A stretch of DNA of 38,343 nucleotides from a virus. This document shows positions 9,027 to 16,970 of the stretch, piece by piece (position 1 is the first letter of the stretch; each line of letters starts with the position of its first letter). A program made the translations under genes and the position numbers. Below the pieces are notes generated by a model that was not told where the DNA came from, ran no database searches, and was given only the letters and a program-made list of their open reading frames with translations. The stretch lies in the IMG/VR virus record IMGVR_UViG_3300024355_000202, positions 1 through 38,343 of that record; one strand, 5' to 3'.

Positions 9027-11665
9027 CAGATTCCGAGGCGGCTACGGGTTGACTGGGATTGCTTGAGGCGGCGGATGGTGGCTTGCTCGCCGCGTTGAGC
9101 GCCTTGCGCTGCAGCCTGTTGCATACCAGCGCGGAATTGGTCGGCGGTGACGTAATCCACGGAGTTGATGCGTTCCACGGTGTAACGCACGTCGATGGAT
9201 GCTGGTGCCATTGTGGCAGTGCCGCCCATGCCGTCACCACCTTCGCCGGCAGGGATTACAGCGGAGCCGCGAGCGCCAGCCGAGTAACGAGACATGGCAG
9301 AGCGCATTTTGCTGGCGGGGATGACGTATTCCGGTTCGCCGCCTTCGCCTATTAGTGCGCGAGTGGGACCAGTGACAAAACCACCTTCGGCGTAGCCCCC
9401 AATTTTTAATCCAGGGACTGCCGCTGGCTGAGCCAATGCTCCAGTACCAGTCAAATTCTTGCCCGCAGTTGCGCGGGCGCTAGCACCACTTAATGCGTTG
9501 TAAATTGACTGCAGAATAATTAAAGTCATCTGCTTGGCAATAATTTCAACTGCCATGCTGATAAAGGCATCCCCAATCTTCTTGAAGGCATCCGCCAGCG
9601 CTTCTTGAGTTGATTTGGCTCCTGTAATTACTTCGCCAAATGCTGTACTAAAAGCATCGCCAATCGCGGTAGCGCCATTAACGATGGTATCGACTTTCAG
9701 CTTGATTGGGTCTAACTCTTCTTTTAATTGTGAGATCTTGTCTGTTAAACCCGACGCAACTGTGCCTTTGCCTTCAAAACTAAAGTCTGTGCCTTCAAGC
9801 GCTTTGCTGAAAAGCTCTTCAGCTTCTTCGGCTTGTCTTTTAAGTTCTTCTGTTTGCAGTTTAATTATTTCAAGCCTTTGTATTTCAGTGTTTAACTGAT
9901 TAAGATTGGTTTGCTGTTCAGTGTTCTTTAGCTCGGAAATCTGCTTGGCGCGATCTTCAAAGTCAAATTGAATTTGCAAACGTTTTTGCTCGATTTCATC
10001 GGCTTCTGCAAGCAGCAGTACTTGACGTTTAAATTCAGTACCAAGCCGATCACCTGTTTCAAGAGATCGCTTTAGCTCTTCGGCTAAACGCTTGGCTTCT
10101 TGTTCTGCATCTGAGAGACCTTTTTTACCGCCACCATTTGCCTGTTTGTCTAGGCTATCTAAGATGGCTTGAATGGCAGGATCCACGCCTATGGGAGCGC
10201 CACCTCCTCTATTAGTTGCTGCGCCAGCACCCAAAAGACGTTTAATTTCTGGCTGCTGCTTGAGAAGTTCAGCAAACTTTTGTGCATTAAATCCAAGCCC
10301 GAAAAGCCCAGTACCTGCGCCAGCTTGCCTTTGCAATTGCTGCCTACGTTTCTGGCCAATTAACTCGTCAACGCCAGGAATAACTCTGGCAGCCGCATTG
10401 CCGCGAAGATCACCAGACTCAAGGGCGCTTTTAAGAATGGTTGTATTTTTGCCAAGACTGAAAAGCTGACCCAAGACGTTGATGCCTCTGGTTGCCTCCG
10501 CAATCACTACATTGATTAGCCTGACAATTCCACCAAGCGCAGGACCAAGAACAGTATCAAGTGATCGGGTTAGATTCCCAATCTGATTGATCATTTTTGA
10601 TACTTCACTTGAAACAGTACCGCCAAGCTCCTTTGTTGCGTCATCTGCAACGCCCGAAACTTTCGCTTGTCTTTCAATGTTTTGGTTGTATTTAACAAGG
10701 TCATCGTTGACCAATGGCAATACTGCTTTGAGTGCGTCAACGCTGCCAAACAACTTGACCATAGCGGTCGTGCTGCCACCTGTCCTTTCTTTTACTTCTT
10801 GCAGTAATCCACCAAAACCCTTTGCTCTTAAGCCTGCCTCATTGAAGTCAATTCCCAATGCCTCCGCAAGATCACTTGCCTCTTTGCTTGGTTTTAATAT
10901 TGAAACCAGTGCCTGATTAAGACCCGTAAACGTTGCCTCAACCGGAACGCCTTGTGCCGTAATTGTTGCAACAGCAGCGTTCAACTCGGTGATGCCAACT
11001 CCAGCCGCCGCCGCAGTAGGCGCTAATTTACCAATCTGTTGTGCATATTCATTAAGAACAATTTTGCCGTCGTTTTGAGTTTGAATAAAACCATCAACCA
11101 AAATTGCTGCGTCATTCGCTGACTTTCCGTATGCGTTAAGGACACTGGTAACCGCATTGCCAACAGTGTTGATGTCTGACAATCCGCCAACGGCACCTTT
11201 TGCGGAAGCTTCAAGAATTTTTGCATTGTCAGCAGCATTAGCAAAGCCGGCACTAGCTACGTCATATGAAGCAGCAAGCAATTGCGTTTGAGAAAACAAA
11301 CCTCCAAGACGGTTACTTACTGCAAGAAGTTGACCTTCAAGAGCTTTGCTGTCTACGCCAAGTGTGCGAACTGCAGCGGCAGCCTTTTCGGCTTCATCAA
11401 ATCCCTTGAAAAACCGTCTAGCTAAATCAGCAACAACTAATTGCGCGGCAAGGTTTTTTACTGCGCCGCCAAGAATATCAATTTTCTTGCTAGCGCCTTG
11501 CGCGGCATCGCCCAATTTGACAAAACGGCCATTTGCATCCCGCAGACGACCATTTACGTCTTGATATGTCTGGTCTAGCTTGCTGCTGACTTGCTCAACC
11601 TGACGCAGCTTCTGCACCGCATCACGGCTGTCAACGTTAATGGCAACGCTGGCTACGACAGACAC
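9026..11665 (-). CDS. Tail tape measure protein
   Basis: This 879-aa protein begins at GTG 11665, three bases after the T-frame stop. The N-terminal 100 residues are helical and charged (SRDAVQKLRQVEQVSSKLDQTYQDV). Residues about 100-340 carry the TP901-type core (LLAASYDVASAGFANAADNAKILEASAKGAVGG, then NAVTSVLNAYGKSANDAAILVDGFI). A hydrophobic stretch lies near 375-400, and a long Glu/Lys/Gln coiled coil spans about 510-640. The end (GGYAEGGFVTGPTRALIGEGGEPEYVIP) is the usual tape measure C-terminal motif. With the known rule of roughly 0.15 nm per residue it would set a tail of about 130 nm. Confidence 0.92.
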   Translation of the reverse strand: MSVVASVAINVDSRDAVQKLRQVEQVSSKLDQTYQDVNGRLRDANGRFVKLGDAAQGASKKIDILGGAVKNLAAQLVVADLARRFFKGFDEAEKAAAAVRTLGVDSKALEGQLLAVSNRLGGLFSQTQLLAASYDVASAGFANAADNAKILEASAKGAVGGLSDINTVGNAVTSVLNAYGKSANDAAILVDGFIQTQNDGKIVLNEYAQQIGKLAPTAAAAGVGITELNAAVATITAQGVPVEATFTGLNQALVSILKPSKEASDLAEALGIDFNEAGLRAKGFGGLLQEVKERTGGSTTAMVKLFGSVDALKAVLPLVNDDLVKYNQNIERQAKVSGVADDATKELGGTVSSEVSKMINQIGNLTRSLDTVLGPALGGIVRLINVVIAEATRGINVLGQLFSLGKNTTILKSALESGDLRGNAAARVIPGVDELIGQKRRQQLQRQAGAGTGLFGLGFNAQKFAELLKQQPEIKRLLGAGAATNRGGGAPIGVDPAIQAILDSLDKQANGGGKKGLSDAEQEAKRLAEELKRSLETGDRLGTEFKRQVLLLAEADEIEQKRLQIQFDFEDRAKQISELKNTEQQTNLNQLNTEIQRLEIIKLQTEELKRQAEEAEELFSKALEGTDFSFEGKGTVASGLTDKISQLKEELDPIKLKVDTIVNGATAIGDAFSTAFGEVITGAKSTQEALADAFKKIGDAFISMAVEIIAKQMTLIILQSIYNALSGASARATAGKNLTGTGALAQPAAVPGLKIGGYAEGGFVTGPTRALIGEGGEPEYVIPASKMRSAMSRYSAGARGSAVIPAGEGGDGMGGTATMAPASIDVRYTVERINSVDYVTADQFRAGMQQAAAQGAQRGEQATIRRLKQSQSTRSRLGI

Positions 11666-11668
11666 GGC

Positions 11669-11857
11669 TTACCTACGGCGTTGCTTCAGTCTACGTTCCT
11701 GCTCCTCATTGGTCAGATCAAAATACGCCGACCACAACAGCAACTCCTCTAGAGTCACCTCAGAATTGAGTTGAGCCAATGAATAGCCCAGCTCTTTTGC
11801 AACGCCGAGTTGTAGCAACAACAGATTGTCTTTTTTGAGATCAGCCTTTAGAGCTTT
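11669..11857 (-). CDS. Tail assembly chaperone T extension (other frame)
   Basis: After the G stop a second frame stays open for 62 codons, from a TGA at 11860-11858 to TAA 11669. It reads KALKADLKKDNLLLLQLG, then LGYSLAQLNSEVTLEELLLW, then SAYFDLTNEEQERRLKQRRR. The LTLEELLLW-like part followed by a helix with EE pairs is the hallmark of the T part of lambda-type chaperones. It has no ATG and lies in the +1 frame relative to G, so it should be reached by +1 (or -2) frameshifting within the 20-base overlap, where AAA-A and AAA-G offer +1 re-pairing for tRNA-Lys. It ends three bases before the tape measure start. Confidence 0.75.
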   Translation of the reverse strand, partial: KALKADLKKDNLLLLQLGVAKELGYSLAQLNSEVTLEELLLWSAYFDLTNEEQERRLKQRRR

Positions 11858-12200
11858 TCATGTCTAGCTCTTGCTGCTCCTCGGGGTTGGTAATGATCGC
11901 CAGCATCATGGCTTGAAGATCGGCGTCAAGCACGTCATTTTTCAGCTCGGCAATTTCACCGGCTTGAAACAGGCGCTGACCAGCCTCGTCAACTGCTTTT
12001 GTTACCAGCAGGTTCAAAGCAAAACCATTGGCGTCATCGCCTCCGGGCATTTTCTGCGCACGCTCACGCTCTGCCATGGTCAAAGCCGTGGCGTAAAACT
12101 CAAACACATCGCCATTTGCCAAAGTCACCACACGCTTGATAGGCGTCAAATTTGCAGCCTTTTTCAGCCGGGCAAGAGCAGACGATGTAGGCGCAGGCAT
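11841..12200 (-). CDS. Tail assembly chaperone G
   Basis: A 119-aa acidic protein in the slot between tube and tape measure. RVVTLANGDVFEFYATALTMAERERAQK matches the usual gpG-like start, where a short beta domain (tube-like) is followed by helices. The C-terminus ends at TGA 11841, and the neighbouring frame carries the T domain. G and GT bind and organise the tape measure before the tube is built. It lies downstream of a terminator that follows the tube gene, which fits its need for lower amounts than the tube protein. Confidence 0.75.
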   Translation of the reverse strand: MPAPTSSALARLKKAANLTPIKRVVTLANGDVFEFYATALTMAERERAQKMPGGDDANGFALNLLVTKAVDEAGQRLFQAGEIAELKNDVLDADLQAMMLAIITNPEEQQELDMKSSKG

Positions 12201-12232
12201 AAAAACAGGTCGTTTGTGATTACTTTAGGCAT

Positions 12233-12260
12233 AAAAAAGCCCCCAGCGCAAGGCCGGGGG
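12233..12260 (-). terminator. Intrinsic terminator after tail tube gene
   Basis: Read on the minus strand, CCCCC pairs with GGGGG around an 11-base GC-rich loop, followed by C and six T. It lies about 25 bases after the tube stop and before the chaperone gene, so it probably lets the tube gene be expressed above the downstream genes, with partial read-through. Confidence 0.75.
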
Positions 12261-12285
12261 TGAAAACTCCAACTGACTGACCTTA

Positions 12286-13041
12286 TCAGGCAGTAGCAAA
12301 GTCAAAGGTTGGTACGCCAGACGGGCGGAAGGTGATTTCAACCTGTTGAGCATCGTCGGGGTTGATATTTAGGCTGGCGGTCAACAGCACGGCATCCATG
12401 GCGATGGAGCGGCTGAGGGCCTCGGTGCTTTGCTTGTCGGTATACAGCTTGAAGGCGCAACCAACTTGCTGACGCTGCAGCACGTCTTCCACCATGCGGT
12501 TAGACAGGGCGCTGTCTTCGTTGGTGACATAAATGGTGGCAGTACCGTTGCCATCCGCAAAACCGGGGATATAGGCGCGGAAGGGCGCATACTGACCGGC
12601 GGTTTGACCAATGGTGGTCACGTCGATTTCAGCACGGCTGATTTCAAATGACCAGGATTGAACCTGACCGACAGCGGCGTAATCGGCGTAATACACCTCA
12701 AACTCATTGGGTGAAGCCACGGTGCCATCGTCGGTAATGGCAAGGATGGTGCCACCAGCAGCAGTCGATACGGTAAGCGCACCAGTTGCAGCGGTGTAGC
12801 TCAGAACGTAATAGGTAGTGGCGTCAGAGATAGGCGAGGGCAGGGTGCCGGTGCCAGATCCACCAGTTTGACTATTGACGACGCGGAACTTAACAGGATC
12901 GCCCGCCTTCAGATTGAGATAAGTCTGAACAGTGATCGTGTCAGTACCAGCATTCACGCCAGACTCACCGAATGTACCGGTGGTGCCAGCGGGCTTGTAA
13001 TACAGAGCGCCGGACGTGCCGGACAAAACAGTGACAGCCAT
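12286..13041 (-). CDS. Major tail tube protein
   Basis: A 251-aa beta-rich protein before the chaperone and tape measure genes, the normal place of the tube protein. QSWSFEISRAEIDVTTIGQTAGQYAPFRAYIPGFADGNGTATIYV is the tube-family core. The end, ASLNINPDDAQQVEITFRPSG, matches the closing strand pair. Residues about 30-110 (INVQTYLNLKAGDPVKFRVV-like part with DATTYYVLSYTAATGALTVS) look like an inserted beta domain that could decorate the tube surface. The gene is followed directly by a terminator. Confidence 0.85.
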   Translation of the reverse strand: MAVTVLSGTSGALYYKPAGTTGTFGESGVNAGTDTITVQTYLNLKAGDPVKFRVVNSQTGGSGTGTLPSPISDATTYYVLSYTAATGALTVSTAAGGTILAITDDGTVASPNEFEVYYADYAAVGQVQSWSFEISRAEIDVTTIGQTAGQYAPFRAYIPGFADGNGTATIYVTNEDSALSNRMVEDVLQRQQVGCAFKLYTDKQSTEALSRSIAMDAVLLTASLNINPDDAQQVEITFRPSGVPTFDFATA

Positions 13042-13070
13042 TGTTGTGAACGGTATTGGCTGTTATGAGT

Positions 13071-13502
13071 CTAGCTTTGCTCGTAAGCCTCAAAAGTAAT
13101 GGCTACTTGCGTTTGGAAAAACCCTTCAGGCACAGAGGGTTCAATGGCACGCGGACCATTTGCGGGGTCAAATTTTATATTTTCAAGCTGCAAACGTGTG
13201 AACAGGCTGATGCAGCGTTGAGCAATGGTTAGTCCAGCACCAGGCCCAGCACCACGCGGGCTAAATACGTTGAAAACAAGGGTGCCGTTACGACGATCAA
13301 AGCCTGCTCCGGTGCCACGAGCAGAGGTTGTAAGGATCGTCATGTATGCCGAATCGCCCCAGATAATGTTTGTCTGAATCCAACTTGCGTTGTTCGGCGG
13401 AGAGAACGGAACGTTTTGATAGGCAACCTGAATGGCAGGCGAGGCGGCAAACTCCGTTGCAATACGGTTTTCGATGTAGGAACGGACGGTGTTGAGGCTC
13501 AT
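13071..13502 (-). CDS. Tail terminator protein (DUF4128-like)
   Basis: A 143-aa protein starting MSLNTVRSYIENRIATEFAASPAIQVAYQNVPFSPP, which matches the pattern of tail terminators of the lambda gpU class (DUF4128). WIQTNIIWGDSA, GTLVFNVFSPRGAGPGAG and ISLFTRLQLENIKF fit the alternating strand and helix order. It overlaps the gp10-like gene by four bases and lies just before the tube gene. It should cap the finished tail and join it to the neck. Confidence 0.7.
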   Translation of the reverse strand: MSLNTVRSYIENRIATEFAASPAIQVAYQNVPFSPPNNASWIQTNIIWGDSAYMTILTTSARGTGAGFDRRNGTLVFNVFSPRGAGPGAGLTIAQRCISLFTRLQLENIKFDPANGPRAIEPSVPEGFFQTQVAITFEAYEQS

Positions 13503-13903
13503 GAGTTACGACCGATCCGGTCCGCTTCAGCGTTGACGTAAGTTTGAATGTCTTTGGCGATGGAATCAACCCAGCCGGATGGCGCCTGCACGCTGCGACC
13601 GTTCGCCAAAGGCTCAGCGTAAATCAGATTGTTGTGGATGCTGTAAACATTCCCGATCTGTTCATTGCCGAGTTGATAGTTGACGGCCTCCGGTGGCGGC
13701 GAGTTTGGGTAACTGCCTTCAGGTTGACCCTCAAACGGTGCAGCGTTTTGACCAATCGCCCAGCTTGCACGGAAACGGCCCGTATCAACAGGGCTTTGTA
13801 ATTTGAGCCGTGCATCAGCCGTCAGCACAGCAGCAGTGATCAGTTTGTTGAGCTGCCCCTCGGCATACTGACCAATCTCGCCAATCCTGATTTGCCGGGC
13901 CAT
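13499..13903 (-). CDS. HK97 gp10-like neck/tail completion protein
   Basis: A 134-aa protein with the pattern LQSPVDTGRFRASW in the first half and IYAEPLANGRSVQAPSGWVDSI in the second, which marks the HK97 gp10/minor capsid-type neck family. It starts one base after the preceding gene and overlaps the terminator gene. It probably completes the head-tail joint. Confidence 0.75.
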   Translation of the reverse strand: MARQIRIGEIGQYAEGQLNKLITAAVLTADARLKLQSPVDTGRFRASWAIGQNAAPFEGQPEGSYPNSPPPEAVNYQLGNEQIGNVYSIHNNLIYAEPLANGRSVQAPSGWVDSIAKDIQTYVNAEADRIGRNS

Positions 13904-13904
13904 G

Positions 13905-14261
13905 TCACTCCCTCAGAAATATCTCAAACACAATCGGTTCGTTGTCTTGTTCAATCTTGTTGACTTGCACGGTCTGCAAAATACGCCCTGAGATCGTCAC
14001 TTGATCAGCCACGCTGGGTTCAGCCGCAAGATCAACAGCGGCCACCGTCAGCTTCTTATCCGTGCTCTTGATCAGGTCGTTCAGCTCACGTTCAGTTACA
14101 GCTTCAAGCACGCCGCGCACAACGGTCTCAGAGGCAGTTGGTGTTGCAGTGCCTGTCGTCGGGTTATACGCGCCAGTGGTGATTCGCCTGATGGTGACTT
14201 CGCCGCCAAACTTAGCCATCAATTTACTGGCGGTCTTCCGTAGTGAAGTAGCAAGTGCCAT
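13905..14261 (-). CDS. Head closure (stopper) protein
   Basis: A 118-aa protein with GGEVTIRRITTGAYNPTTGTATPTASETVVRGVLEAV, a pattern shared by head closure proteins that plug the portal exit, followed by short strands (QVTISGRILQTVQV). Position between the connector genes and the gp10-like gene agrees. The start ATG 14261 shares a base with the previous stop. Function is by pattern and order. Confidence 0.65.
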   Translation of the reverse strand: MALATSLRKTASKLMAKFGGEVTIRRITTGAYNPTTGTATPTASETVVRGVLEAVTERELNDLIKSTDKKLTVAAVDLAAEPSVADQVTISGRILQTVQVNKIEQDNEPIVFEIFLRE

Positions 14262-14509
14262 CAGAGCTTGTACGCGACGCAGTGACCGTTTTGTAATTTG
14301 ATGCTTGTAAAAACACCGTACAACGTTGTGGCGGCGCTCATGGATTGACCAGACAAGGTGGAACCATCCCAGTTCTGCGCAACAATTGCGTCAATTTGGG
14401 CATTTGTTGTGAAATGAATTGCTGCCCAACGACCGGTGCGCGTCGTACTGTCGCCAATAAATGTTGCGCCTTTGGCGTAATCAATACCGAGAACGTTAGA
14501 GTCACTCAT
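14261..14509 (-). CDS. Small beta protein, second of a tandem pair
   Basis: An 82-aa protein similar to the gene just upstream: TTRTGRWAAIHFTTNAQIDA, then GSTLSGQSMSAATTLYGVFTSIKL, ending in HCVAYKL. Both genes keep the frame TGRxxxIxxxxxAxI, GxxLxxxxLxAxxxIxGVFTSxxLxxGxxVAYK. It lies between the DnaT-like connector gene and the head closure gene, so it may be part of the capsid surface or neck. No catalytic feature was seen. The function is unknown. Confidence 0.65.
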   Translation of the reverse strand: MSDSNVLGIDYAKGATFIGDSTTRTGRWAAIHFTTNAQIDAIVAQNWDGSTLSGQSMSAATTLYGVFTSIKLQNGHCVAYKL

Positions 14510-14511
14510 GA

Positions 14512-14748
14512 TCAGATTTTGTAGGCGACAATTTTGCCGCTTGCCAAAGTGACGCTTGTGAATACGCCTTCAATTGAATCACCGGCAGCCAAGGGCACAG
14601 AACTGAAGGTATTGCCGCTGGCGTTCTGAACCGTCGCTGTACTGATCACTGCATCAGCAAGGGCATACAGCCGCCAAAACCTGCCGGTGTGAGCGCTGGT
14701 GTCACTGATGTACTCAAAACCAATGTTGTACATATCAGAGTCAGCCAT
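14512..14748 (-). CDS. Small beta protein, first of a tandem pair
   Basis: A 78-aa protein that is a diverged copy of its downstream neighbour; it ends GVFTSVTLASGKIVAYKI and contains TSAHTGRFWRLYALADAVI. The pair is separated by two bases and placed one to two bases from the surrounding genes, so they are translated together. Small proteins of this pattern occur in many phages near head genes, but I know no assigned role. Confidence 0.65.
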   Translation of the reverse strand: MADSDMYNIGFEYISDTSAHTGRFWRLYALADAVISTATVQNASGNTFSSVPLAAGDSIEGVFTSVTLASGKIVAYKI

Positions 14749-14750
14749 GA

Positions 14751-15317
14751 TCAGCTCCGGCGAATAGCAATGTTGCCCGGTCCACTGATTCTAAGACCGG
14801 TTAAATACCGCTCCACAATGGGCGGGATGCGATCAACGCCAGTGGCTGTGCTGCTAGCGCCTGCAGTGGTGACGCTAAGGCTGCCAATGGACACGGACTT
14901 GTAATCCTCCAGTCCGCTCAGAGCCATCCCATCTTTGTTGTTGTTCAAATACGTTGCCAGCACGCATTGTGCGTATTTGATCTGCGTTGGAATTTCGGTG
15001 TCGGTGAAATAATCCGTGGTGATGCGGAACGGAAAGCCGACGGCATAAGTATTGATATAGGTATCAGGCTTGCGCACGCCAGTACGGGGCCACTGCAAAG
15101 CCTGCGTATCTGTTGCCCGAGCACCAAGAAAACGCTCACGATCAAGGCGTTGCGCGGCAGTAAACAACGCCCGGTTTTTTTGATCAGTGGTGGCCGATGC
15201 CCAGGCGGTTACATCGTCATCCTGAACAAAACCCTCAATGATCGCTTCCGCTGCTACCAGTGTCAGATAGCTGTTGGCGTTTGCGCCGCCCACCGTTGCG
15301 TCGATTGTTATTGCCAT
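14751..15317 (-). CDS. Head-tail connector, DnaT-like family
   Basis: A 188-aa protein beginning MAITIDATVGGANANSYLTL, the recognised start of the phage family labelled DnaT-like ssDNA-binding protein (gp6-type adaptor). RALFTAAQRLDRERFLGARA and ALQWPRTGV follow, as in that family, where a helical bundle forms the adaptor ring below the portal. The name DnaT-like is historic; in this gene order the connector role is far more likely. It overlaps the preceding small gene by 83 bases. Confidence 0.75.
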   Translation of the reverse strand: MAITIDATVGGANANSYLTLVAAEAIIEGFVQDDDVTAWASATTDQKNRALFTAAQRLDRERFLGARATDTQALQWPRTGVRKPDTYINTYAVGFPFRITTDYFTDTEIPTQIKYAQCVLATYLNNNKDGMALSGLEDYKSVSIGSLSVTTAGASSTATGVDRIPPIVERYLTGLRISGPGNIAIRRS

Positions 15318-15441
15318 CGGTAGACAGCGGCTGATCTTCTGTTACTTCAAGTGTAGGCGTAGGCTCTGCATTAGAAAAAGAGGCCCCAGCCGTAGCCAGA
15401 GCCTCCTGTTCACGCAGCCGCCGAAAGGCGAGCATACCCAT
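15235..15441 (-). CDS. Small linker protein between capsid and connector genes
   Basis: A 68-aa protein starting MGMLAFRRLREQEALA and continuing as low-complexity Pro/Thr/Glu then Arg/Asn/Gly-rich sequence. The TGATG overlap with the decoration gene fixes the start at 15441 rather than the longer reading to 15492. Short proteins with this M-L-x-F-R-R-L-R-E start are common between capsid and adaptor genes of many siphophages. The C-terminal 83 bases overlap the connector gene. Its role is unknown. Confidence 0.6.
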   Translation of the reverse strand: MGMLAFRRLREQEALATAGASFSNAEPTPTLEVTEDQPLSTDGNNNRRNGGRRKRQQLSDTGSSGSDH

Positions 15442-15854
15442 CAGCTGTTCTTGCGGTACACAGTGAAGGCAGGGGTGCCCACTGCGGTGCAAACGAACGT
15501 ATAAGTTGCGCTGGTAGCAGCAGCAACAGTGGCCATGCCAGCCACGCCACCCAGGGTGATGCCAGAAGCGGCAGCGGTCAAGGTGATTGCGTGAGTGGAG
15601 GCAGCCACATTCACCACGGTCAGCTCAAAGCTAGTGCCGATTTCAAGTTGCCCACCAAAGAAGGTCTTGAGTTCAGCGCCCGTGGGGGTGGTCAGAGCAC
15701 GACCGGTAGAAGGGGTCATGGTCACAACGCCCTCAACACACTGTGCAGCAGTGAGGGTGGTTGCTTCGTTACTGGCGGCAGTAACAGTCTTCTGGGAAGC
15801 CTTGATGTTCAGGACAGCAAGGTCAGAAGTCAGTTCAAAGATTGAGGAAGGCAT
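15441..15854 (-). CDS. Head decoration-like protein
   Basis: A 137-aa Ala/Thr/Val-rich beta protein directly after the major capsid gene. The order FELTVVNVAASTHAITLTAAASGITLGG and ATSATYTFVCTAVGTPAFTVY suggests a single jelly-roll-like domain. The place after the capsid gene and high Ala/Thr content match decoration or head-fibre proteins. No strict family motif was recognised, so the call rests on order and composition. Confidence 0.55.
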   Translation of the reverse strand: MPSSIFELTSDLAVLNIKASQKTVTAASNEATTLTAAQCVEGVVTMTPSTGRALTTPTGAELKTFFGGQLEIGTSFELTVVNVAASTHAITLTAAASGITLGGVAGMATVAAATSATYTFVCTAVGTPAFTVYRKNS

Positions 15855-15865
15855 GACTAATTACC

Positions 15866-16888
15866 TCAATCAAAGTTGGAAGTGATGGTGGCACGCACGA
15901 TTCCAATGTTCTTGGTTTCGTACACCTTCGACCAGTTACCAACGGTGGCCAGCTGTGCGCGGGTCGGGTTGGTGGTGGTCACGGCCCACTTAGCACCTAC
16001 CGGGTGGTAGATGTAGTGCATGTCCAGCGACATGGCATCCGACTTGGCGAGGATATCGCGGTCGGTTTCAGTACGCATGGCAGCCTGCTCACCGGAGGCA
16101 ATAGCGCCAGAGGTGAAGAAATAACAGGCATAGTTGCCGGCACTGTTGCTGATGTCGTCAGAGACAATCACATTCAGACCCATGTAGGTCGGAACACGAA
16201 CGTCACCGTAGGCAGCAGCCACAGAACCGCCAACAGCGTTGATGGTGCTGGCGCCAGTTGCAGCAGTGCTCAGGCGTGCTTCCGTGTTGGTCACGTAGTC
16301 AATCGCCTTGCGCTCCACGAGGTCGTAGTAGCAAGCCGAGTGCATGGCCACAGCGGTCAGCTTGTCGCCTTGATCACCCAGGATTGCGCGAGCCTTAGCC
16401 ACCTGGCGGGGACCAAGAGCAGTTGCGCCGCTGGTGTCAAAACGCAGAGCATCAAAAGCAGGGGAGTCAGAGCCGGTCAGGCTGCCGAACACACCTTCCA
16501 GACACTTATACAGGTCGGCCTGCTGTTGGTTGGCAACGTACTCACCAACTTTTTGACCGATGGCAGCCATGGGGTCAGAACCTGCGGCCAGAGCAGCAAG
16601 GTCACGGGCCTCAAAGGCACGACCACGGTGCAGGATCACGCCAACTTGCTTGTCAGCAGTGATTTTGCCAGGAGTCAGGCTGGTGGAATCGGTAAGAACT
16701 TCCAGGTCGCCAGACAGGTTTGCCTTCCAGAAAGGCACGTTTACGAAGTCACCACCCTCGGTTGCATTCAGTTCCGCCATGGGCTGCACAACGCCGCTGG
16801 CAAGAAACTGATTCCGCAGAGTCGATTGCTCGATCACATACGGAGTAAAAATCTCGGGGATGATGACATCAGAGCGAAGAGTCGCCAT
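15866..16888 (-). CDS. Major capsid protein
   Basis: A 340-aa protein starting MATLRSDVIIPEIFTPYVIEQSTLRNQF, the opening of the phage coat protein family represented by Gp13-like capsid proteins (HK97 fold). GDFVNVPFWKANLSGDLEVL and the loop HRGRAFEARDLAALAAGSDPMAAIGQKVGEYVANQQQADLY are typical of the spine-helix region. The end, HPVGAKWAVTTTNPTRAQLATVGNWSKVYETKNIGIV, is the family C-terminus. It follows a separate scaffold gene, and a good ribosome site (GAGGA) precedes ATG 16888. Confidence 0.9.
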   Translation of the reverse strand: MATLRSDVIIPEIFTPYVIEQSTLRNQFLASGVVQPMAELNATEGGDFVNVPFWKANLSGDLEVLTDSTSLTPGKITADKQVGVILHRGRAFEARDLAALAAGSDPMAAIGQKVGEYVANQQQADLYKCLEGVFGSLTGSDSPAFDALRFDTSGATALGPRQVAKARAILGDQGDKLTAVAMHSACYYDLVERKAIDYVTNTEARLSTAATGASTINAVGGSVAAAYGDVRVPTYMGLNVIVSDDISNSAGNYACYFFTSGAIASGEQAAMRTETDRDILAKSDAMSLDMHYIYHPVGAKWAVTTTNPTRAQLATVGNWSKVYETKNIGIVRATITSNFD

Positions 16889-16942
16889 GATGAATCCTCA
16901 GGGAATTTGCTGTTTGCGGGCGTAACCCAATAACGGAACGGC

Positions 16943-16967
16943 GTAACCATTCGCGTTTAACGGTTAC
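16943..16967 (-). promoter_or_regulatory. Inverted repeat in capsid gene leader
   Basis: In the 82-base space before the capsid gene the six bases GTAACC and GGTTAC form a dyad with a 13-base loop. It may be a leader hairpin or a protein site that adjusts capsid expression. There is no T-run after it, so it is not a plain terminator. Confidence 0.3.
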
Positions 16968-16970
16968 ATC

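Noticed and set aside
16004-16933. Plus-strand open frame of 309 codons opposite the capsid gene
   Set aside because: It covers the antisense of a very secure capsid gene, has no promoter or ribosome site, and its sequence has no domain pattern.
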